This document shows, one piece after another, positions 30,833 through 40,411 of a DNA stretch of 55,363 bases; positions within the stretch are counted from its first letter, which is position 1; the number at the start of each line of letters is the position of its first letter. The DNA lies in assembly GCF_001598855.1 (NCBI RefSeq), contig NZ_BCZS01000026.1:1-55363 (forward strand), read 5' to 3'. The stretch is from Pluralibacter gergoviae ATCC 33028 = NBRC 105706 (GTDB taxonomy: Bacteria; Pseudomonadota; Gammaproteobacteria; Enterobacterales; Enterobacteriaceae). The position numbers and the translations under genes were made by a program. Below the pieces are notes generated by a model that had not been told where the DNA came from, searched no databases, and saw nothing but the letters and a program-made list of their open reading frames with translations.

Positions 30833-32544
30833 GCGTTTTCCTTTACGTCAGAAACAAGAACGGCCGCACCGGCGCGGCGCGTTCTCCAGCTGTCAATGAA
30901 GAGATAGATCACCACGGCGGCAGCGATCGCGTAGCTGATAACGGCCAGCCACCGCGAGTTATAGCCGCCGAACTGCGCAAGACCGGCATAGACACCAATC
31001 ATGGCAAACAGGATGCCAACCGAGGCAATTTTGGCGTTTTTCCAGGGCTGCATATCCACCGCAAACGCGTCCTGAAATTTGAAGGGAGTTTCCCGGGGCT
31101 TGATGAAGCCAATAATCAGCATCACCGCGACGTTGAGGCAAAAAGTGCAGGCCAGCACATAGAGAAAATGGAAATCGAACGACACCAGGTAGTTAATGGT
31201 GATATAGCTGCAGATGCCGAGGAACATCGCCACTTTCGCCGCCAGAGCCGGAATACGCGGGAAGAAGAAGCCCATCAGGATGATAGTCACCAGCGGCACA
31301 TTGTAGATACCGTTGAGCTGCTTCATCCAGCTGTAGAGACCTTCCGGGGCATTGGCTATCCACGGGGCGACCACCACCGAAACCACGGCGATAAACAGTC
31401 CGAACTTACGCCCGACGCCGACCAACTGCTCCGGCTTTGCCTGCTGATTAATGATGCGGCTATAGATACCCATGCTGAACAGCGTACTGGCGCTGTTGAG
31501 AAAGCCGTTGAAGGTGCTGATCACCGCCCCGAACAGCACCGCGCCAAAAAAGCCCACCAGCGGCGTCGGCAGCACGTTACTCACCAGCGCCGGATAGGCC
31601 ATATCGGCTTTCGGCAAGTCCTGGTAAAGATGAAAGGCGATGAGGCCCGGCAGCACCAGAATAAGCGGGTCGAGCATCTTCAGTACCGCCGTCAGCAGCG
31701 CGCCCTTTTGCCCTTCGGCGAGACTTTTCGACGCCAGCGTGCGCTGCACAATGCCCTGATTGGTACACCAGTAGAAGGTGTTAACCAGAATCAGACCGGT
31801 AAAGGCGGCGCCAATCGGCAGCGGATCGCTGCTGCCGCCGATGGAGTTGAGCTTCCCGGCGTGAACGGTCGTCAGCTGTTCAAGGCCCTGTAAAAAGCTG
31901 CCGTCCCCCATCATCATCAGGCCAAAGACCGGCACCATCAGCCCGCCAATGACCAGACCGATACCGTTAATCGAATCGGCTATCGCCATCGCGCGCATAC
32001 CGCCGATGACGGCATAGAGGATCCCCGCCACCCCAAGCAGGATGACCAGCAGCCAGATTGCCGCGCCCTGCGACAGGCCAAGCGCATCGCCGATATGAAA
32101 CAGGCTGTTTAGCGCCAGCGCGCCGGAGTAAAGCACGATGGGCAGAAAGCAGATGCCGGTCGCAATCAGAAAGCAGAAGTCGATGATAATGCGGGTGGTT
32201 TTATCATAGCGCTCCTCCAGAAAATCCGGAATGGTCGCAATCCCGCGCTGCAGGTAGCGCGGAAGGAAGATCAGCGCCAGCAGGATCAGGGTAACGGCAG
32301 AGGTCACCTCCCAGCCCATCACCGACATGCCGCTGCGGTATGCCTGCCCCGAGAGCCCCACCAGCTGCTCCGTAGAGAGATTGGTCAGCATCAGCGAAGC
32401 GGCGATCACCGGCGCCTTCAGAGAACGTCCGGCGAGGAAGTAGCCCTGCTGGGAGGCGGTATCCTGCTTGCGCACCTTTAACCAGGTTATTATCGCGACC
32501 AGTAGGGTAAATGCTATAAAGCTCACAATTTGTAGGATATTCAT
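30829..32544 (-). CDS. yidK: Sodium:solute symporter YidK
   Basis: A 571-residue SSS-family symporter with about 14 TM segments, closely matching E. coli YidK (GYFLAGRSLKAPVIAASLML, FLPRYLQRGIATIPDFLEER, FYWCTNQGIVQRTLASKSLA). It probably imports a sulfated or simple sugar that YidJ acts on. Start 32542-32544 (MNILQIVSF) is chosen by homology and a nearby AAGGG. The divergent AraC gene yidL lies 83 bases away and likely controls yidK-J. Confidence 0.93.
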   Translation of the reverse strand: MNILQIVSFIAFTLLVAIITWLKVRKQDTASQQGYFLAGRSLKAPVIAASLMLTNLSTEQLVGLSGQAYRSGMSVMGWEVTSAVTLILLALIFLPRYLQRGIATIPDFLEERYDKTTRIIIDFCFLIATGICFLPIVLYSGALALNSLFHIGDALGLSQGAAIWLLVILLGVAGILYAVIGGMRAMAIADSINGIGLVIGGLMVPVFGLMMMGDGSFLQGLEQLTTVHAGKLNSIGGSSDPLPIGAAFTGLILVNTFYWCTNQGIVQRTLASKSLAEGQKGALLTAVLKMLDPLILVLPGLIAFHLYQDLPKADMAYPALVSNVLPTPLVGFFGAVLFGAVISTFNGFLNSASTLFSMGIYSRIINQQAKPEQLVGVGRKFGLFIAVVSVVVAPWIANAPEGLYSWMKQLNGIYNVPLVTIILMGFFFPRIPALAAKVAMFLGICSYITINYLVSFDFHFLYVLACTFCLNVAVMLIIGFIKPRETPFKFQDAFAVDMQPWKNAKIASVGILFAMIGVYAGLAQFGGYNSRWLAVISYAIAAAVVIYLFIDSWRTRRAGAAVLVSDVKENA

Positions 32545-32627
32545 CTTGCAGCCCTTCAACCTTTTATTATGCCGGAGGTAATATCTCCGGTTATCTCTGG
32601 CTGATAATTGGTTGTGGACGGAATAAA

Positions 32628-33518
32628 ATGAATGGAAAAAGCCAGTTTTCGCATGTAAAAAACGAAATAACCTACAATATTCCGCTAGTTCTTGATGAAA
32701 ACGTGATCTCCAGCGGTATCTCGTTAATCTCGCTGTGGCACACGCTGGCCGATGAGAGCTATCGGGTGATCTGGCCAAGGGACAAGCGCAAACCGCTGAT
32801 CCCTAACTCCTGGGTGGCTATCTATACCCTGCAGGGCTGCGGCAAACTGCTGCTGCGCAACGGGCGGGAAATTATCCTCAACGGCAACTGCATTGTCTTT
32901 TTAAAGCCAACGGATATACAAGCCTACTGTTGCGCGGGTCTGCTGTGGGAGCAATACTGGATGGAGTTCACTCCAACCAGCGCCATGGAAATTCCGCTAT
33001 TACAAATCGGGACGATCTATAGCGGCGATTTATTTAATCGTGAATTAGCCGATGTCGCGGAAATGATCGCGGAAAAAGATCCGCTAAAGAATAATCTGGC
33101 GGTCGCCTTCCTGGCAAAAATGATTTATCAGTGGATCTGTCTTATCTCCGAAAACGGTAAAAAAGATGCGCAGCTGCTGCAAATAGAAAATCTTTTATCG
33201 ATCCTGCACAGTGATTTGCGGGAAAACTGGAGCGTACAGGCGATGGCGCAAAAAATGCAGTGCAGCGAACAGCACCTGCGGCGGCTGTTTTTGCGCTATA
33301 CCGGCAAAACGCCGAAGGAGTACTACCTCGATGCGAGGCTTGAGCTGGCGCACTCCCTGCTGAAGCAGGAGGGGCAGACGGTGGGTAAAGTGGCAGACAT
33401 GCTCAATTTTTTTGATGCCTTTCACTTCAGTAAGGCATTCAAGCGAAAGTTTGGCGTGGCGCCTTCGGTGCTGCTGAGGGCGCAAAAAAGCCCCGAAAAT
33501 TCGGGGCTTCGCGGATAA
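32628..33518 (+). CDS. yidL: AraC-family regulator YidL
   Basis: A 296-residue regulator. An N-terminal cupin-like sensing domain covers about 20-165 and the AraC DNA-binding domain about 190-290, with two helix-turn-helices: WSVQAMAQKMQCSEQHLRRL and VGKVADMLNFFDAFHFSKAF, ending FKRKFGVAPSVLL. It is divergent from yidK and the likely activator of yidKJ. Its last codons double as the ibpB terminator (33484-33509), so the C-terminal residues after RAQKS are encoded by terminator sequence. Confidence 0.9.
   Translation: MNGKSQFSHVKNEITYNIPLVLDENVISSGISLISLWHTLADESYRVIWPRDKRKPLIPNSWVAIYTLQGCGKLLLRNGREIILNGNCIVFLKPTDIQAYCCAGLLWEQYWMEFTPTSAMEIPLLQIGTIYSGDLFNRELADVAEMIAEKDPLKNNLAVAFLAKMIYQWICLISENGKKDAQLLQIENLLSILHSDLRENWSVQAMAQKMQCSEQHLRRLFLRYTGKTPKEYYLDARLELAHSLLKQEGQTVGKVADMLNFFDAFHFSKAFKRKFGVAPSVLLRAQKSPENSGLRG
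33484..33509 (-). terminator. ibpAB terminator embedded in yidL 3' end
   Basis: A 10-bp perfect stem AAGCCCCGAA (33488-33497)/TTCGGGGCTT (33500-33509) with a minus-strand T tract (A run at 33484-33489). Orientation fits the ibpAB operon. It lies entirely inside the yidL coding sequence. Confidence 0.85.
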
Positions 33519-33525
33519 GCGCAGA

Positions 33526-33954
33526 TTAGCTGTGCAGCGCCGGGCGCTCGCTAATGGCGATACGCTGCGGGACGATTGCTTCCGGCTCGTTGCGGGTCAG
33601 GTCGATATGCAGCAGGCCGTTGGTGAAGGTCGCGCCGGAGACCTCCATATGCTCAGCCAGAGTGAAGCTCAGGCTGAACGGCTGGGTGACCAGCCCCTGG
33701 TGCAGCCACTTCGGCTCGCTGTCCGGCTTCTGCGGCGTACCCTTGATGGCAAGGCGGGTACCTTCGAGCTGAATGTCGAGATCGTCCTGGCGAAAGCCCG
33801 CCAGCGCAAGGGTAATGCGGTAGTGATTATCGTCGCTTTTTTCGATGTTGTACGGCGGAAAGCCCTGGGCTTCGCCCGTATTCAGCATAGCGTTGGCCAG
33901 TTTATCGAAGCCGATCCACTGACGCAGCATGGGGGATAAATCGAAGTTACGCAT
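33526..33954 (-). CDS. ibpB: Small heat-shock protein IbpB
   Basis: A 142-residue alpha-crystallin-type holdase that binds unfolding proteins together with IbpA and passes them to DnaK/ClpB. N-terminus [20 protein letters not shown]; alpha-crystallin domain about 35-125 ([20 protein letters not shown]...[13 protein letters not shown]). The C-terminal Ile-x-Ile-type anchor is present as RIAIS. It is the second gene of the heat-shock operon, 106 bases after ibpA. Confidence 0.96.
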   Translation of the reverse strand: MRNFDLSPMLRQWIGFDKLANAMLNTGEAQGFPPYNIEKSDDNHYRITLALAGFRQDDLDIQLEGTRLAIKGTPQKPDSEPKWLHQGLVTQPFSLSFTLAEHMEVSGATFTNGLLHIDLTRNEPEAIVPQRIAISERPALHS

Positions 33955-34060
33955 AGTTTATTCTCCTTCTGAGAAGCGAGTTGATGCCTGCGAAAAAATT
34001 CGCAGATGCTCCCTGACGGCGAGCACGGTATATACGGGCGGCGCTGCCGCCCGCGGGGAA
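33955..34060 (-). promoter_or_regulatory. ibpA-ibpB intercistronic leader, probable RNA thermometer
   Basis: On the minus strand this stretch carries ATGCCTGCGAA/TTCGCAGATGC-type pairing (33990-34014) and a strong GGCGG/CCGCC hairpin near 34038-34052. It ends with AGAAGGAGAATAAACT before ibpB ATG. In E. coli ibpB translation is temperature controlled by such a leader; the call here rests on position and pairing potential. Confidence 0.5.
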
Positions 34061-34474
34061 TCAGTTAATTTCGATACGGCGCGGTTTATTCGCTTCCGGA
34101 ATAACGCGCTCAAGCTCGATATAGAGCAGGCCGTTTACCAGGTTCGCGCCCTTAATATGAATATTGTCGGCGAGCTGGAATTTGCGCTCGAAGTTGCGCT
34201 CGGCAATGCCCTGATAAAGATAGGTGCGCTCTTTCTGCTCGGCTTCATGGGAGCCTTTCACCACCAGCAGGTTATCCTGGGCAGTAATATCCAGTTCGCT
34301 TTCGGCAAATCCGGCGACGGCAATTGCGATGCGGTAGTGGTTTTCGTCTACCAGCTCAACGTTATACGGAGGATAGCCGCCGTTCCCCTGGCTCTGGTTA
34401 TTTTCCAGCAGGTTGAACAGACGGTCGAAACCAATGGCTGAACGATAAAGCGGAGAGAGATCGAAGTTACGCAT
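34061..34474 (-). CDS. ibpA: Small heat-shock protein IbpA
   Basis: A 137-residue holdase, paralogue of IbpB and co-assembling with it on aggregates. [20 protein letters not shown], then the alpha-crystallin domain ([20 protein letters not shown]...[18 protein letters not shown]) and the C-terminal RRIEIN with the I-x-I anchor. It is transcribed from a sigma-32-like promoter with a ROSE-like leader. Confidence 0.97.
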   Translation of the reverse strand: MRNFDLSPLYRSAIGFDRLFNLLENNQSQGNGGYPPYNVELVDENHYRIAIAVAGFAESELDITAQDNLLVVKGSHEAEQKERTYLYQGIAERNFERKFQLADNIHIKGANLVNGLLYIELERVIPEANKPRRIEIN

Positions 34475-34579
34475 ATTTTAAGCTCCTGAAATCAGCGAGA
34501 GTTTACTGACCTTCCATCGTGGACAGGTCGATTTTAGCCGGAACACCCCGCAGGCGAGTTCCTTATTGGCCTTGTAAGT
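34475..34579 (-). ncRNA. ibpA 5' leader with ROSE-like RNA thermometer
   Basis: On the minus strand the ribosome site AGGAG just before ibpA ATG is preceded by CTCTCGCTGATTTC, able to pair with it as in ROSE elements (the U-[U/C]-G-C-U anti-Shine-Dalgarno). Masking at low temperature and melting at heat shock is the established mechanism for ibpA leaders. Confidence 0.6.
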
Positions 34580-34608
34580 AAAATGGGTGCCGGGGAACAA
34601 TTTTCAAG
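34580..34608 (-). promoter_or_regulatory. Sigma-32 heat-shock promoter of ibpAB
   Basis: Minus strand: CTTGAAAA (plus 34601-34608) as -35 and CACCCATTTT (plus 34580-34589) as -10, about 13 bases apart. This fits the RpoH consensus CTTGAA-N13/14-CCCCATNT. Confidence 0.75.
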
Positions 34609-34764
34609 AGTGCCGATCTTATTTTTTGCACTTTCTGGCTCAGGGCATAGACTGGAAAGTGCGACAGGCGCCACAGAGCGCTGTTCAGGGACTACTCATT
34701 TTATTGGCGGGCGGCTATAACCCCGCTTTACAGGCATTCAGAGTGCCGACAATGATGAAAACTC

Positions 34765-35097
34765 ATGATGAAAACGTTTCTGCTTAAACCTGTTTTATGG
34801 TCGGGGATGATCGCGCTGGCGGGATGCTCCAGCGTCATGTCACATACGGGCGGCAAGGAGGGGACCTATCCTGGCACCCGGGCCAGCGCCGGCATGCTCG
34901 GTGACGACAGCAACGGCTGGGGCACCAAATCGCTAGTGGCCATTGATATGCCGTTCACCGCGCTAATGGATACCCTGCTACTGCCCTGGGATCTGTTCCG
35001 CACCGACGACTCGGTGAAGAGCCGGGTGGAAAAGAGCGAGCAGGCCAATCAGGCCACAAACGCGGTGATCCCGCCTGCGGAAATGTCCGCGCGCTGA
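34765..35097 (+). CDS. yidQ: DUF1375 lipoprotein YidQ
   Basis: A 110-residue lipoprotein. Signal peptide with lipobox LAGC at about 18-21, so it is exported and lipid-anchored. The mature part is the YidQ signature CSSVMSHTGGKEGTYPGTRA, GDDSNGWGTKSLVAIDMPFT, ALMDTLLLPWDLFR. The function is unknown. Two adjacent ATGs (34765, 34768) have no clear ribosome site. The upstream 156 bases before it hold the ibpA promoter on the other strand. Confidence 0.92.
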   Translation: MMKTFLLKPVLWSGMIALAGCSSVMSHTGGKEGTYPGTRASAGMLGDDSNGWGTKSLVAIDMPFTALMDTLLLPWDLFRTDDSVKSRVEKSEQANQATNAVIPPAEMSAR

Positions 35098-35098
35098 G

Positions 35099-36322
35099 TC
35101 AGACGACCGCGGGCGCCGTCCACAGCTGGCGAAAACCGTCGGTCTCCTGCATCCACGCCACCTGCCGCCCGTCCGGGGAAAACACCACCGCATCGGGCGA
35201 CGGCGGATTTTCACGATCGGGCGTCAAAAAGCGGATTTCGCCGCTGCGGGCGTCCGCCAGCGCAATGCGTCCTTCCAGCACGAACCCCAGCCAGTTTCCC
35301 GACGGATGCCAGTTAAACGCCGACTGAATGCCGCTGCTGCGGGTCAGCTGGCGCAGGCCGCTGCCGTCCGGCGCAATCAGCCACAGCTGGACCACGCCGC
35401 TCTCATCGCGCATCAGGAAAGCAATCTGCTGACCCTGCGGATCGCTGCGCACCCAGTGGCGCGGGACATTGACCAGGCCCGGATATTTTCTGTCGTGGGT
35501 AAAGGTCAGCCGCTGCTGAACCACGCCCGCCGGCGGCGCCGGCATGGCACTGTCGGTGCCGCACAGCGGCCCGCTGCCCGCCCGCTTCCAGCCAGCCTCA
35601 TCCTGCGGCAGCGTGACGATAAACAGCTCCGGCACCTTTTCACCGCTCGCCGAACGCGTATCGCCGATAAAGGCCAGCCGGCGGCTGCCGACCCAGCCCT
35701 CTTCATAGGCGCGATCGATATCGTCGCTGCCGGGCCGCGGCGATGGCGTCGTGCGGCTGACCAGCACGCACCAGCAGCTGCCCGCGTACTCGCGGGGATG
35801 ATTTCCGCCGGGAACTACCGGGCCAAAAGGCGCGGCGACGCCGACGTTGCGCAGATCCAGCGCCGGATCGCGCTCATGCAGAACGTGGTCGTTATAGGTA
35901 AAGCTGACCAGCCCGCCGTCCGGGCTCCAGACGTGGACGTGGCTGCCGCCGCGCAGCGCGCCCGGCGTATAAGGCGGCGTGATGTCCATTGCGTCGAGAT
36001 TGCTGACCCTGCCGCCGGCGCTCACCGCGCCCCGGCGGTGGTGAAAATCATAGCGCCAGTCTGCATCCGGATTTTCCGGGCCGTGGATAAAGACGTAGCG
36101 ATCTTCCGCCGGATGCACCGTCACCACGCCGACGTGGGCCCCGGCGGGGGCGCGATAAATCACCTCGATCTCGCCGGTATCAACATTGACTCGCTCGATA
36201 GTCTCGCCGGTAAAGGAAGCGCCGGCAGGGCGGACGTCATAGACCAGCCACTGGCTGTCCGCGGTCCAGGTGCGGGTATTGGTAAGCTGGTGATTGCGGG
36301 GATCGAAGGTGATTTGCTTCAT
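35099..36322 (-). CDS. yidR: DUF3748 beta-propeller-like protein YidR
   Basis: A 407-residue protein with repeated WSPDG/FSPDGRQVAW-type motifs (HVWSPDGGLVSF, IAPDGSGLRQLTR, VFSPDGRQVAWMQ), typical of TolB-like WD/PD40 beta propellers. No signal peptide is evident. The function is unknown. Start 36320-36322 (MKQITFDPRNHQL) is chosen by homology to E. coli YidR; the frame opens a further 11 codons upstream inside the dgo terminator hairpin. It is convergent with yidQ. Confidence 0.9.
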   Translation of the reverse strand: MKQITFDPRNHQLTNTRTWTADSQWLVYDVRPAGASFTGETIERVNVDTGEIEVIYRAPAGAHVGVVTVHPAEDRYVFIHGPENPDADWRYDFHHRRGAVSAGGRVSNLDAMDITPPYTPGALRGGSHVHVWSPDGGLVSFTYNDHVLHERDPALDLRNVGVAAPFGPVVPGGNHPREYAGSCWCVLVSRTTPSPRPGSDDIDRAYEEGWVGSRRLAFIGDTRSASGEKVPELFIVTLPQDEAGWKRAGSGPLCGTDSAMPAPPAGVVQQRLTFTHDRKYPGLVNVPRHWVRSDPQGQQIAFLMRDESGVVQLWLIAPDGSGLRQLTRSSGIQSAFNWHPSGNWLGFVLEGRIALADARSGEIRFLTPDRENPPSPDAVVFSPDGRQVAWMQETDGFRQLWTAPAVV

Positions 36323-36333
36323 GGATAAAAGGG

Positions 36334-36360
36334 CCCTGATGCGCGGTTTTCGCATCAGGG
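36334..36360 (-). terminator. dgo operon terminator
   Basis: A perfect 10-bp stem CCCTGATGCG (36334-36343)/CGCATCAGGG (36351-36360), followed on the minus strand by CCCTTTT. It lies 18 bases after the dgoT stop and ahead of yidR. Confidence 0.75.
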
Positions 36361-36377
36361 TATAGCAAGCCGGCGCG

Positions 36378-37670
36378 TTAGCCTACCCGTTTTACCTCTC
36401 CGACCAGCAGGAGATAAGAGAGCGCGCCGATAAGCGCCACCGCCGAGATATAGACCAGCGCCGGGCCGAAGCCGTAATCTTCGGCAAGATAACCAATGAC
36501 CAGCGGCACGGTGATGCCCCCGAGGCCACCGACGAAGTTAAACATGCCGCCGCACAGGCCAATCAGGCGCATCGGCGCCAGAGAAGAGACCAGCGACCAG
36601 GTGATGGAGGCAAAGCCGTTGCCGAAGAAGGCGATCGCCATCAGGATCATGATCCACAGCGGATCGCTGGTGTAGTTGGCAGCCATTATGCAGGTGGAGA
36701 TCAGCAGCCCGCAAATAATCGGCGTCTTGCGCGCCGCGCCGAGGGTGAAGCCTTTTTTCACCATCTTGTCCGCCAGCCAGCCGGAGAGCAGCACGCCGAC
36801 GAAGGCGGCCAGGAACGGCACCGTGGTCATAAAGCCGGCCTCAAGGGCGGCAATGCCCTTCTCCTGGGTCAGATAGTTGGGGAACCAGGTGAGGAAGAAC
36901 CACAGGGTGGAGGTGACGGCAAACTGGCCGAGATAGACGCCAATAAGCTTACGATGAAACACCAGCTTCCAGTCGGCGCGGGTCAGCGGCCGGCGTTCGG
37001 CCTTCTCCACCGGCGCATCGCCGTCCACCAGCCCGCCGCCGTCGCGAATATACGCAAGCTCCGCAGGGGTAACGCTTTTGGTCAGACGCGGCGGCTGATA
37101 CACCTTAAACCAGATGAACGACCAGATAATGCCGATCCCGCCGGTAACGATAAACACCCAGTGCCAGCTCAGCAGCTCCTGGATCCAGATAAGCAGCGGC
37201 GTTAAAAAGGCCAGGCCGACAAACTGTCCGGAGGTGTAAAAGCCCACCGCCGAGGCGCGCTCGTGCTCCGGAAACCAGCTGGTGACCATCCGGTTATTGG
37301 TGGGAAACGCCGGCGCTTCAAAAATGCCGGTAACGGCGCGCAGGCCAATCAGCGACATCAGCCCGCTGGCGAAGCCCTGCAGCAGTGTCGCCACCGACCA
37401 GCCGAAAATGGCGATAAAGTAGGTCAGCCGGGAGCCGACGCGGTCGAGAAACCAGCCGCCGGGGATCTGGCAGAGCGTATAGAGCCAGGCGAAAGCGGAA
37501 AAGACGTAGCCCATTTCCGCCTTGCTGATGCCGAACTCCTGCTGAATATGGGCCGAGGCGACGGCGAGGTTGGCGCGGTCAACGTAGCAGATGACCACGG
37601 TAATAAAGATCATGGCCAGCGTCAGGTAGCGGCGGCGGCCGGGTTTTGCAGCGGTAACGGAAATATCCAT
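36378..37670 (-). CDS. dgoT: D-galactonate transporter DgoT
   Basis: A 430-residue MFS transporter of the anion:cation symporter family, nearly collinear with E. coli DgoT ([55 protein letters not shown]). It imports D-galactonate with protons. Asp46 and Glu133 equivalents ([15 protein letters not shown]) are present. Start 37668-37670 (MDISVTAAK) by homology; 14 extra codons are open upstream. It is the last gene of dgoRKADT. Confidence 0.96.
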   Translation of the reverse strand: MDISVTAAKPGRRRYLTLAMIFITVVICYVDRANLAVASAHIQQEFGISKAEMGYVFSAFAWLYTLCQIPGGWFLDRVGSRLTYFIAIFGWSVATLLQGFASGLMSLIGLRAVTGIFEAPAFPTNNRMVTSWFPEHERASAVGFYTSGQFVGLAFLTPLLIWIQELLSWHWVFIVTGGIGIIWSFIWFKVYQPPRLTKSVTPAELAYIRDGGGLVDGDAPVEKAERRPLTRADWKLVFHRKLIGVYLGQFAVTSTLWFFLTWFPNYLTQEKGIAALEAGFMTTVPFLAAFVGVLLSGWLADKMVKKGFTLGAARKTPIICGLLISTCIMAANYTSDPLWIMILMAIAFFGNGFASITWSLVSSLAPMRLIGLCGGMFNFVGGLGGITVPLVIGYLAEDYGFGPALVYISAVALIGALSYLLLVGEVKRVG

Positions 37671-37786
37671 CGCTGTCTCTCTCCAGATTTTAGGCACGGC
37701 GAAGCCGCTCACCGTGCCCTGTAGTTACAGAGGGTTATGTTTTTTATGATTTATTTTGGGGTACTGCCGGGCTCAGGGAGTGCGTC

Positions 37787-38935
37787 TTACCACTCTGCGA
37801 CGCTGCCGTCTTCGTGGCGCCACAGCGGGTTGCGCCAGTCGGGCGCCTGCCTGCTCATCTCAACAACTTTCTCTTCGTCAATCTCAACGCCGAGACCCGG
37901 CTTCATCAGCGGTTTAAAGAAGCCGCCTTCCATGCTGAAGTCCTGCTTGTTTTTGACGAAGTCGAGCAGCTCCGCGCCTTTGTTGTAGTGGATGCCCATG
38001 CTCTGCTCCTGGAACACCGCGTTGTGCGAGACAAAGTCAACGTGCAGGCAGGCGGCCAGCGCAATGGGACCGAGCGGGCAGTGCGGGGCCAGCGCGACGT
38101 CGTACGCCTCGGCCATGCCGGCAATTTTGTAGCACTCGGTGATACCGCCAGCGTGGGACAGGTCCGGCTGCAGAATGGCGAGCCCGCCCGCCTCCAGCAC
38201 TCGCTTGAACTCAAAGCGGGAGAACATGCGCTCGCCGGCGGCGATTGGAATGTGGGTTTGCGCCGCCAGGCGCGGATAGTATTCCGCCTGCTCGGCCAGC
38301 ACCGGCTCTTCAATAAACAGCGGTCGGTAAGGCTCAAGCTCTTTGATCAGCACTTTTGCCATCGGGGCGCTGACCCGGCCGTGGAAGTCGAGGCCGAACT
38401 CAATCTCGCTGCCGAAGGCTTCGCGGATCTGCGCCACGGTATGCACGGCGGCGTCTACCGCGCGGGAGTTATGAATCATCCCCATCTCTTCGCAGCCGTT
38501 GAGCTTGAAGGTGTCAAAACCGATACCGCGCAGCTTTGTAATGCCGTCGATAACCTCTGCCGGGCGGTCGCCGCCGACCCAGCTGTAGGCCTTAATTTTG
38601 TCGCGCACCAGGCCGCCCATCAGCTGCCACACCGGGGCGTTCAGCACCTTGCCTTTGATATCCCACAGCGCCTGATCGATACCGGCAATGGCGCTCATCA
38701 GAATAGGTCCGCCGCGGTAGAAGCCGCCGCGGTACATCACCTGCCAGAGGTCGTTGATGCGCGCCGGATCCTGGCCAATCAGATAATCGCCAAGCTCCTG
38801 CACGGCGGCCTCCACCGAGCGCGCGCGGCCCTCGATCACCGGCTCTCCCCAGCCGACGATGCCTTCATCGGTTTCAATCTTCAGGAACATCCAGCGCGGG
38901 GGTAAACGGTAAGTGGTAAGTCTGGTTATTTTCAT
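37787..38935 (-). CDS. dgoD: D-galactonate dehydratase
   Basis: A 382-residue enolase-superfamily enzyme that dehydrates D-galactonate to 2-dehydro-3-deoxy-D-galactonate. Metal and catalytic residues are visible: Asp183 and His185 in FGLDFHGRV, Glu in FIEEPVL, Glu in AAGERMFSR, and His in LAPHCPLGP. The start ([10 protein letters not shown]) overlaps the dgoA stop by four bases (ATGA), indicating coupled translation. A longer open frame upstream is only dgoA read in another frame. Confidence 0.97.
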   Translation of the reverse strand: MKITRLTTYRLPPRWMFLKIETDEGIVGWGEPVIEGRARSVEAAVQELGDYLIGQDPARINDLWQVMYRGGFYRGGPILMSAIAGIDQALWDIKGKVLNAPVWQLMGGLVRDKIKAYSWVGGDRPAEVIDGITKLRGIGFDTFKLNGCEEMGMIHNSRAVDAAVHTVAQIREAFGSEIEFGLDFHGRVSAPMAKVLIKELEPYRPLFIEEPVLAEQAEYYPRLAAQTHIPIAAGERMFSRFEFKRVLEAGGLAILQPDLSHAGGITECYKIAGMAEAYDVALAPHCPLGPIALAACLHVDFVSHNAVFQEQSMGIHYNKGAELLDFVKNKQDFSMEGGFFKPLMKPGLGVEIDEEKVVEMSRQAPDWRNPLWRHEDGSVAEW

Positions 38936-39549
38936 TGCACTGCCTCTCGATACGCTTTTACAAATGCTGCCGCCTGCCGCGCGGTGCGCGCGACGTCCTG
39001 GCCTGCGCGATACAGATCGCTGCCGAGCCCGGCACCGATGCAGCCGACGCTTAACCATTCGCCTAAGTTTTCCGGCGTGACGCCGCCGACGGCAAATACC
39101 GGCACCTCTGCGGGAAGTACCGCCTTCAGCGCTTTGATGTAGCCGGGGCCGAAGGCCGAAGAAGGAAAAATTTTCAGCGCCTGGGCGCCCGCGTCGAGCG
39201 CGGCAAAGGCCTCTGAGGCGGTGGCACAGCCCGCGCAGACCGTCATTCCCTGGGCAACGGCCCGGCGGATCACCGCAGGCTCGGTATTGGGCGTAACCAC
39301 CAGCCGGCTGCCCAGCTCGGCCAGGCGGTCGACCTGCTCCGGCTTGAGTACTGTTCCTGCGCCAATAAGCGCCTTTTCGCCGAAGGTAGCCACCATATCG
39401 CCAATGCTTTTCTCCCATTCCGGGGAGTTAAGCGGGATCTCAACGGCGTCAAATCCGGCCTCAAGAAGGGCCGAAACGTGATCGCGAGCCTCGGCGGGCG
39501 TGATGCCGCGCAGGATAGCGATCAGCGGAAGATTAGTGTGCCACTGCAT
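38932..39549 (-). CDS. dgoA: 2-dehydro-3-deoxy-6-phosphogalactonate aldolase
   Basis: A 205-residue class I aldolase of the KDPG/KHG family. It splits 2-dehydro-3-deoxy-6-phosphogalactonate into pyruvate and glyceraldehyde 3-phosphate. Glu37 in AVEIPLNSP is the general base and Lys126 in [12 protein letters not shown] forms the Schiff base; [11 protein letters not shown] and GAGLGSDLY complete the phosphate site. It overlaps dgoK by 17 bases. Confidence 0.97.
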   Translation of the reverse strand: MQWHTNLPLIAILRGITPAEARDHVSALLEAGFDAVEIPLNSPEWEKSIGDMVATFGEKALIGAGTVLKPEQVDRLAELGSRLVVTPNTEPAVIRRAVAQGMTVCAGCATASEAFAALDAGAQALKIFPSSAFGPGYIKALKAVLPAEVPVFAVGGVTPENLGEWLSVGCIGAGLGSDLYRAGQDVARTARQAAAFVKAYREAVQ

Positions 39550-40411
39550 GAATAATGCTCCTTATGCCTGCCTGAAAAGCCTTGTCGCCGGAGACGACGG
39601 AGACCGTACGTCCGGCGGCGCCGAGCGCCTGCCGGTAGCGGTCCGCCAGGGCGGTACCGGCCACCAGCGTGACGGCCTGCCGGTCAGGAAGGCGCGCACA
39701 CATGGCTGCGACCTCCGCGCCGATCAGCAGACCGGAGAGAAAGTCGCTCACCTGCGCACGGGGCAGGCAGCCCAGCACGTGGCGGGCGCGAACTTCAAAA
39801 AGCTGCGGCAGCAGAAGGGGATCGTCGAGGCCTCGCGCCAGGCCGGCGGCGAAAACCGCTGGCGCAGCCTCTTGTGCCGGCAGGCCCGCGCCCACCAGCG
39901 AGTGCTGCAGCAGGAGATGGTGCAGCTCGCCGGTCATCACAGTATGAAAATCGAGTATCTGCCGGTCGTCGGCCTGCACCCATTTGCAGTGGGTGCCGGG
40001 CATGACGTACAGCGAGGAGGGCTGGATCTGGCGGGCGCCGAGCAGCTGGGTCTCTTCGCCGCGCATCACGTTATGGTTGTCGTCACCGCAGACCGACAGG
40101 CCGGGCACAATCCAGACGCCGTCGGCCACTTCAGTCAGCCGCTGACCGATGTCTGAAAACGCGACAGGTACCGGCAGGTAGGGCACGTTCTGCCAGCCGA
40201 CGTTGCTGCCGACCATGCCTGCCATGATCACCGGCGTTGTTCCGCAGCGCCAGCCTTCGGAGACCTCTGCTAACACCGCCTGCGGGGGGCGCCCGCCGAG
40301 CCGGGTCACGCCTGCTTCTGACTGCCGGCTGTCCCGGCACTCGTCGCCCTCATACAGCCAGGCGCGCAGGTTGGTCGATCCCCAGTCGATAGCGATGTAG
40401 CGTGACGTCAT
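39533..40411 (-). CDS. dgoK: 2-dehydro-3-deoxygalactonokinase
   Basis: A 292-residue sugar kinase that phosphorylates 2-dehydro-3-deoxygalactonate at C6, the second cytoplasmic step of the pathway. IAIDWGSTNLRAWL is the ATP phosphate-1 motif, PGTHCKWV and FHTVMTGEL are conserved family segments, and LVAGTALADRY lies near the adenosine site. It overlaps dgoR by 4 bases. Confidence 0.96.
   Translation of the reverse strand: MTSRYIAIDWGSTNLRAWLYEGDECRDSRQSEAGVTRLGGRPPQAVLAEVSEGWRCGTTPVIMAGMVGSNVGWQNVPYLPVPVAFSDIGQRLTEVADGVWIVPGLSVCGDDNHNVMRGEETQLLGARQIQPSSLYVMPGTHCKWVQADDRQILDFHTVMTGELHHLLLQHSLVGAGLPAQEAAPAVFAAGLARGLDDPLLLPQLFEVRARHVLGCLPRAQVSDFLSGLLIGAEVAAMCARLPDRQAVTLVAGTALADRYRQALGAAGRTVSVVSGDKAFQAGIRSIIHAVAH

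Noticed and set aside
30829-32778. Longer N-terminal extension of yidK (649 codons) overlapping yidL.
   Set aside because: Homology with YidK begins at 32544; the extra 78 codons are antisense to the yidL start and promoter region.
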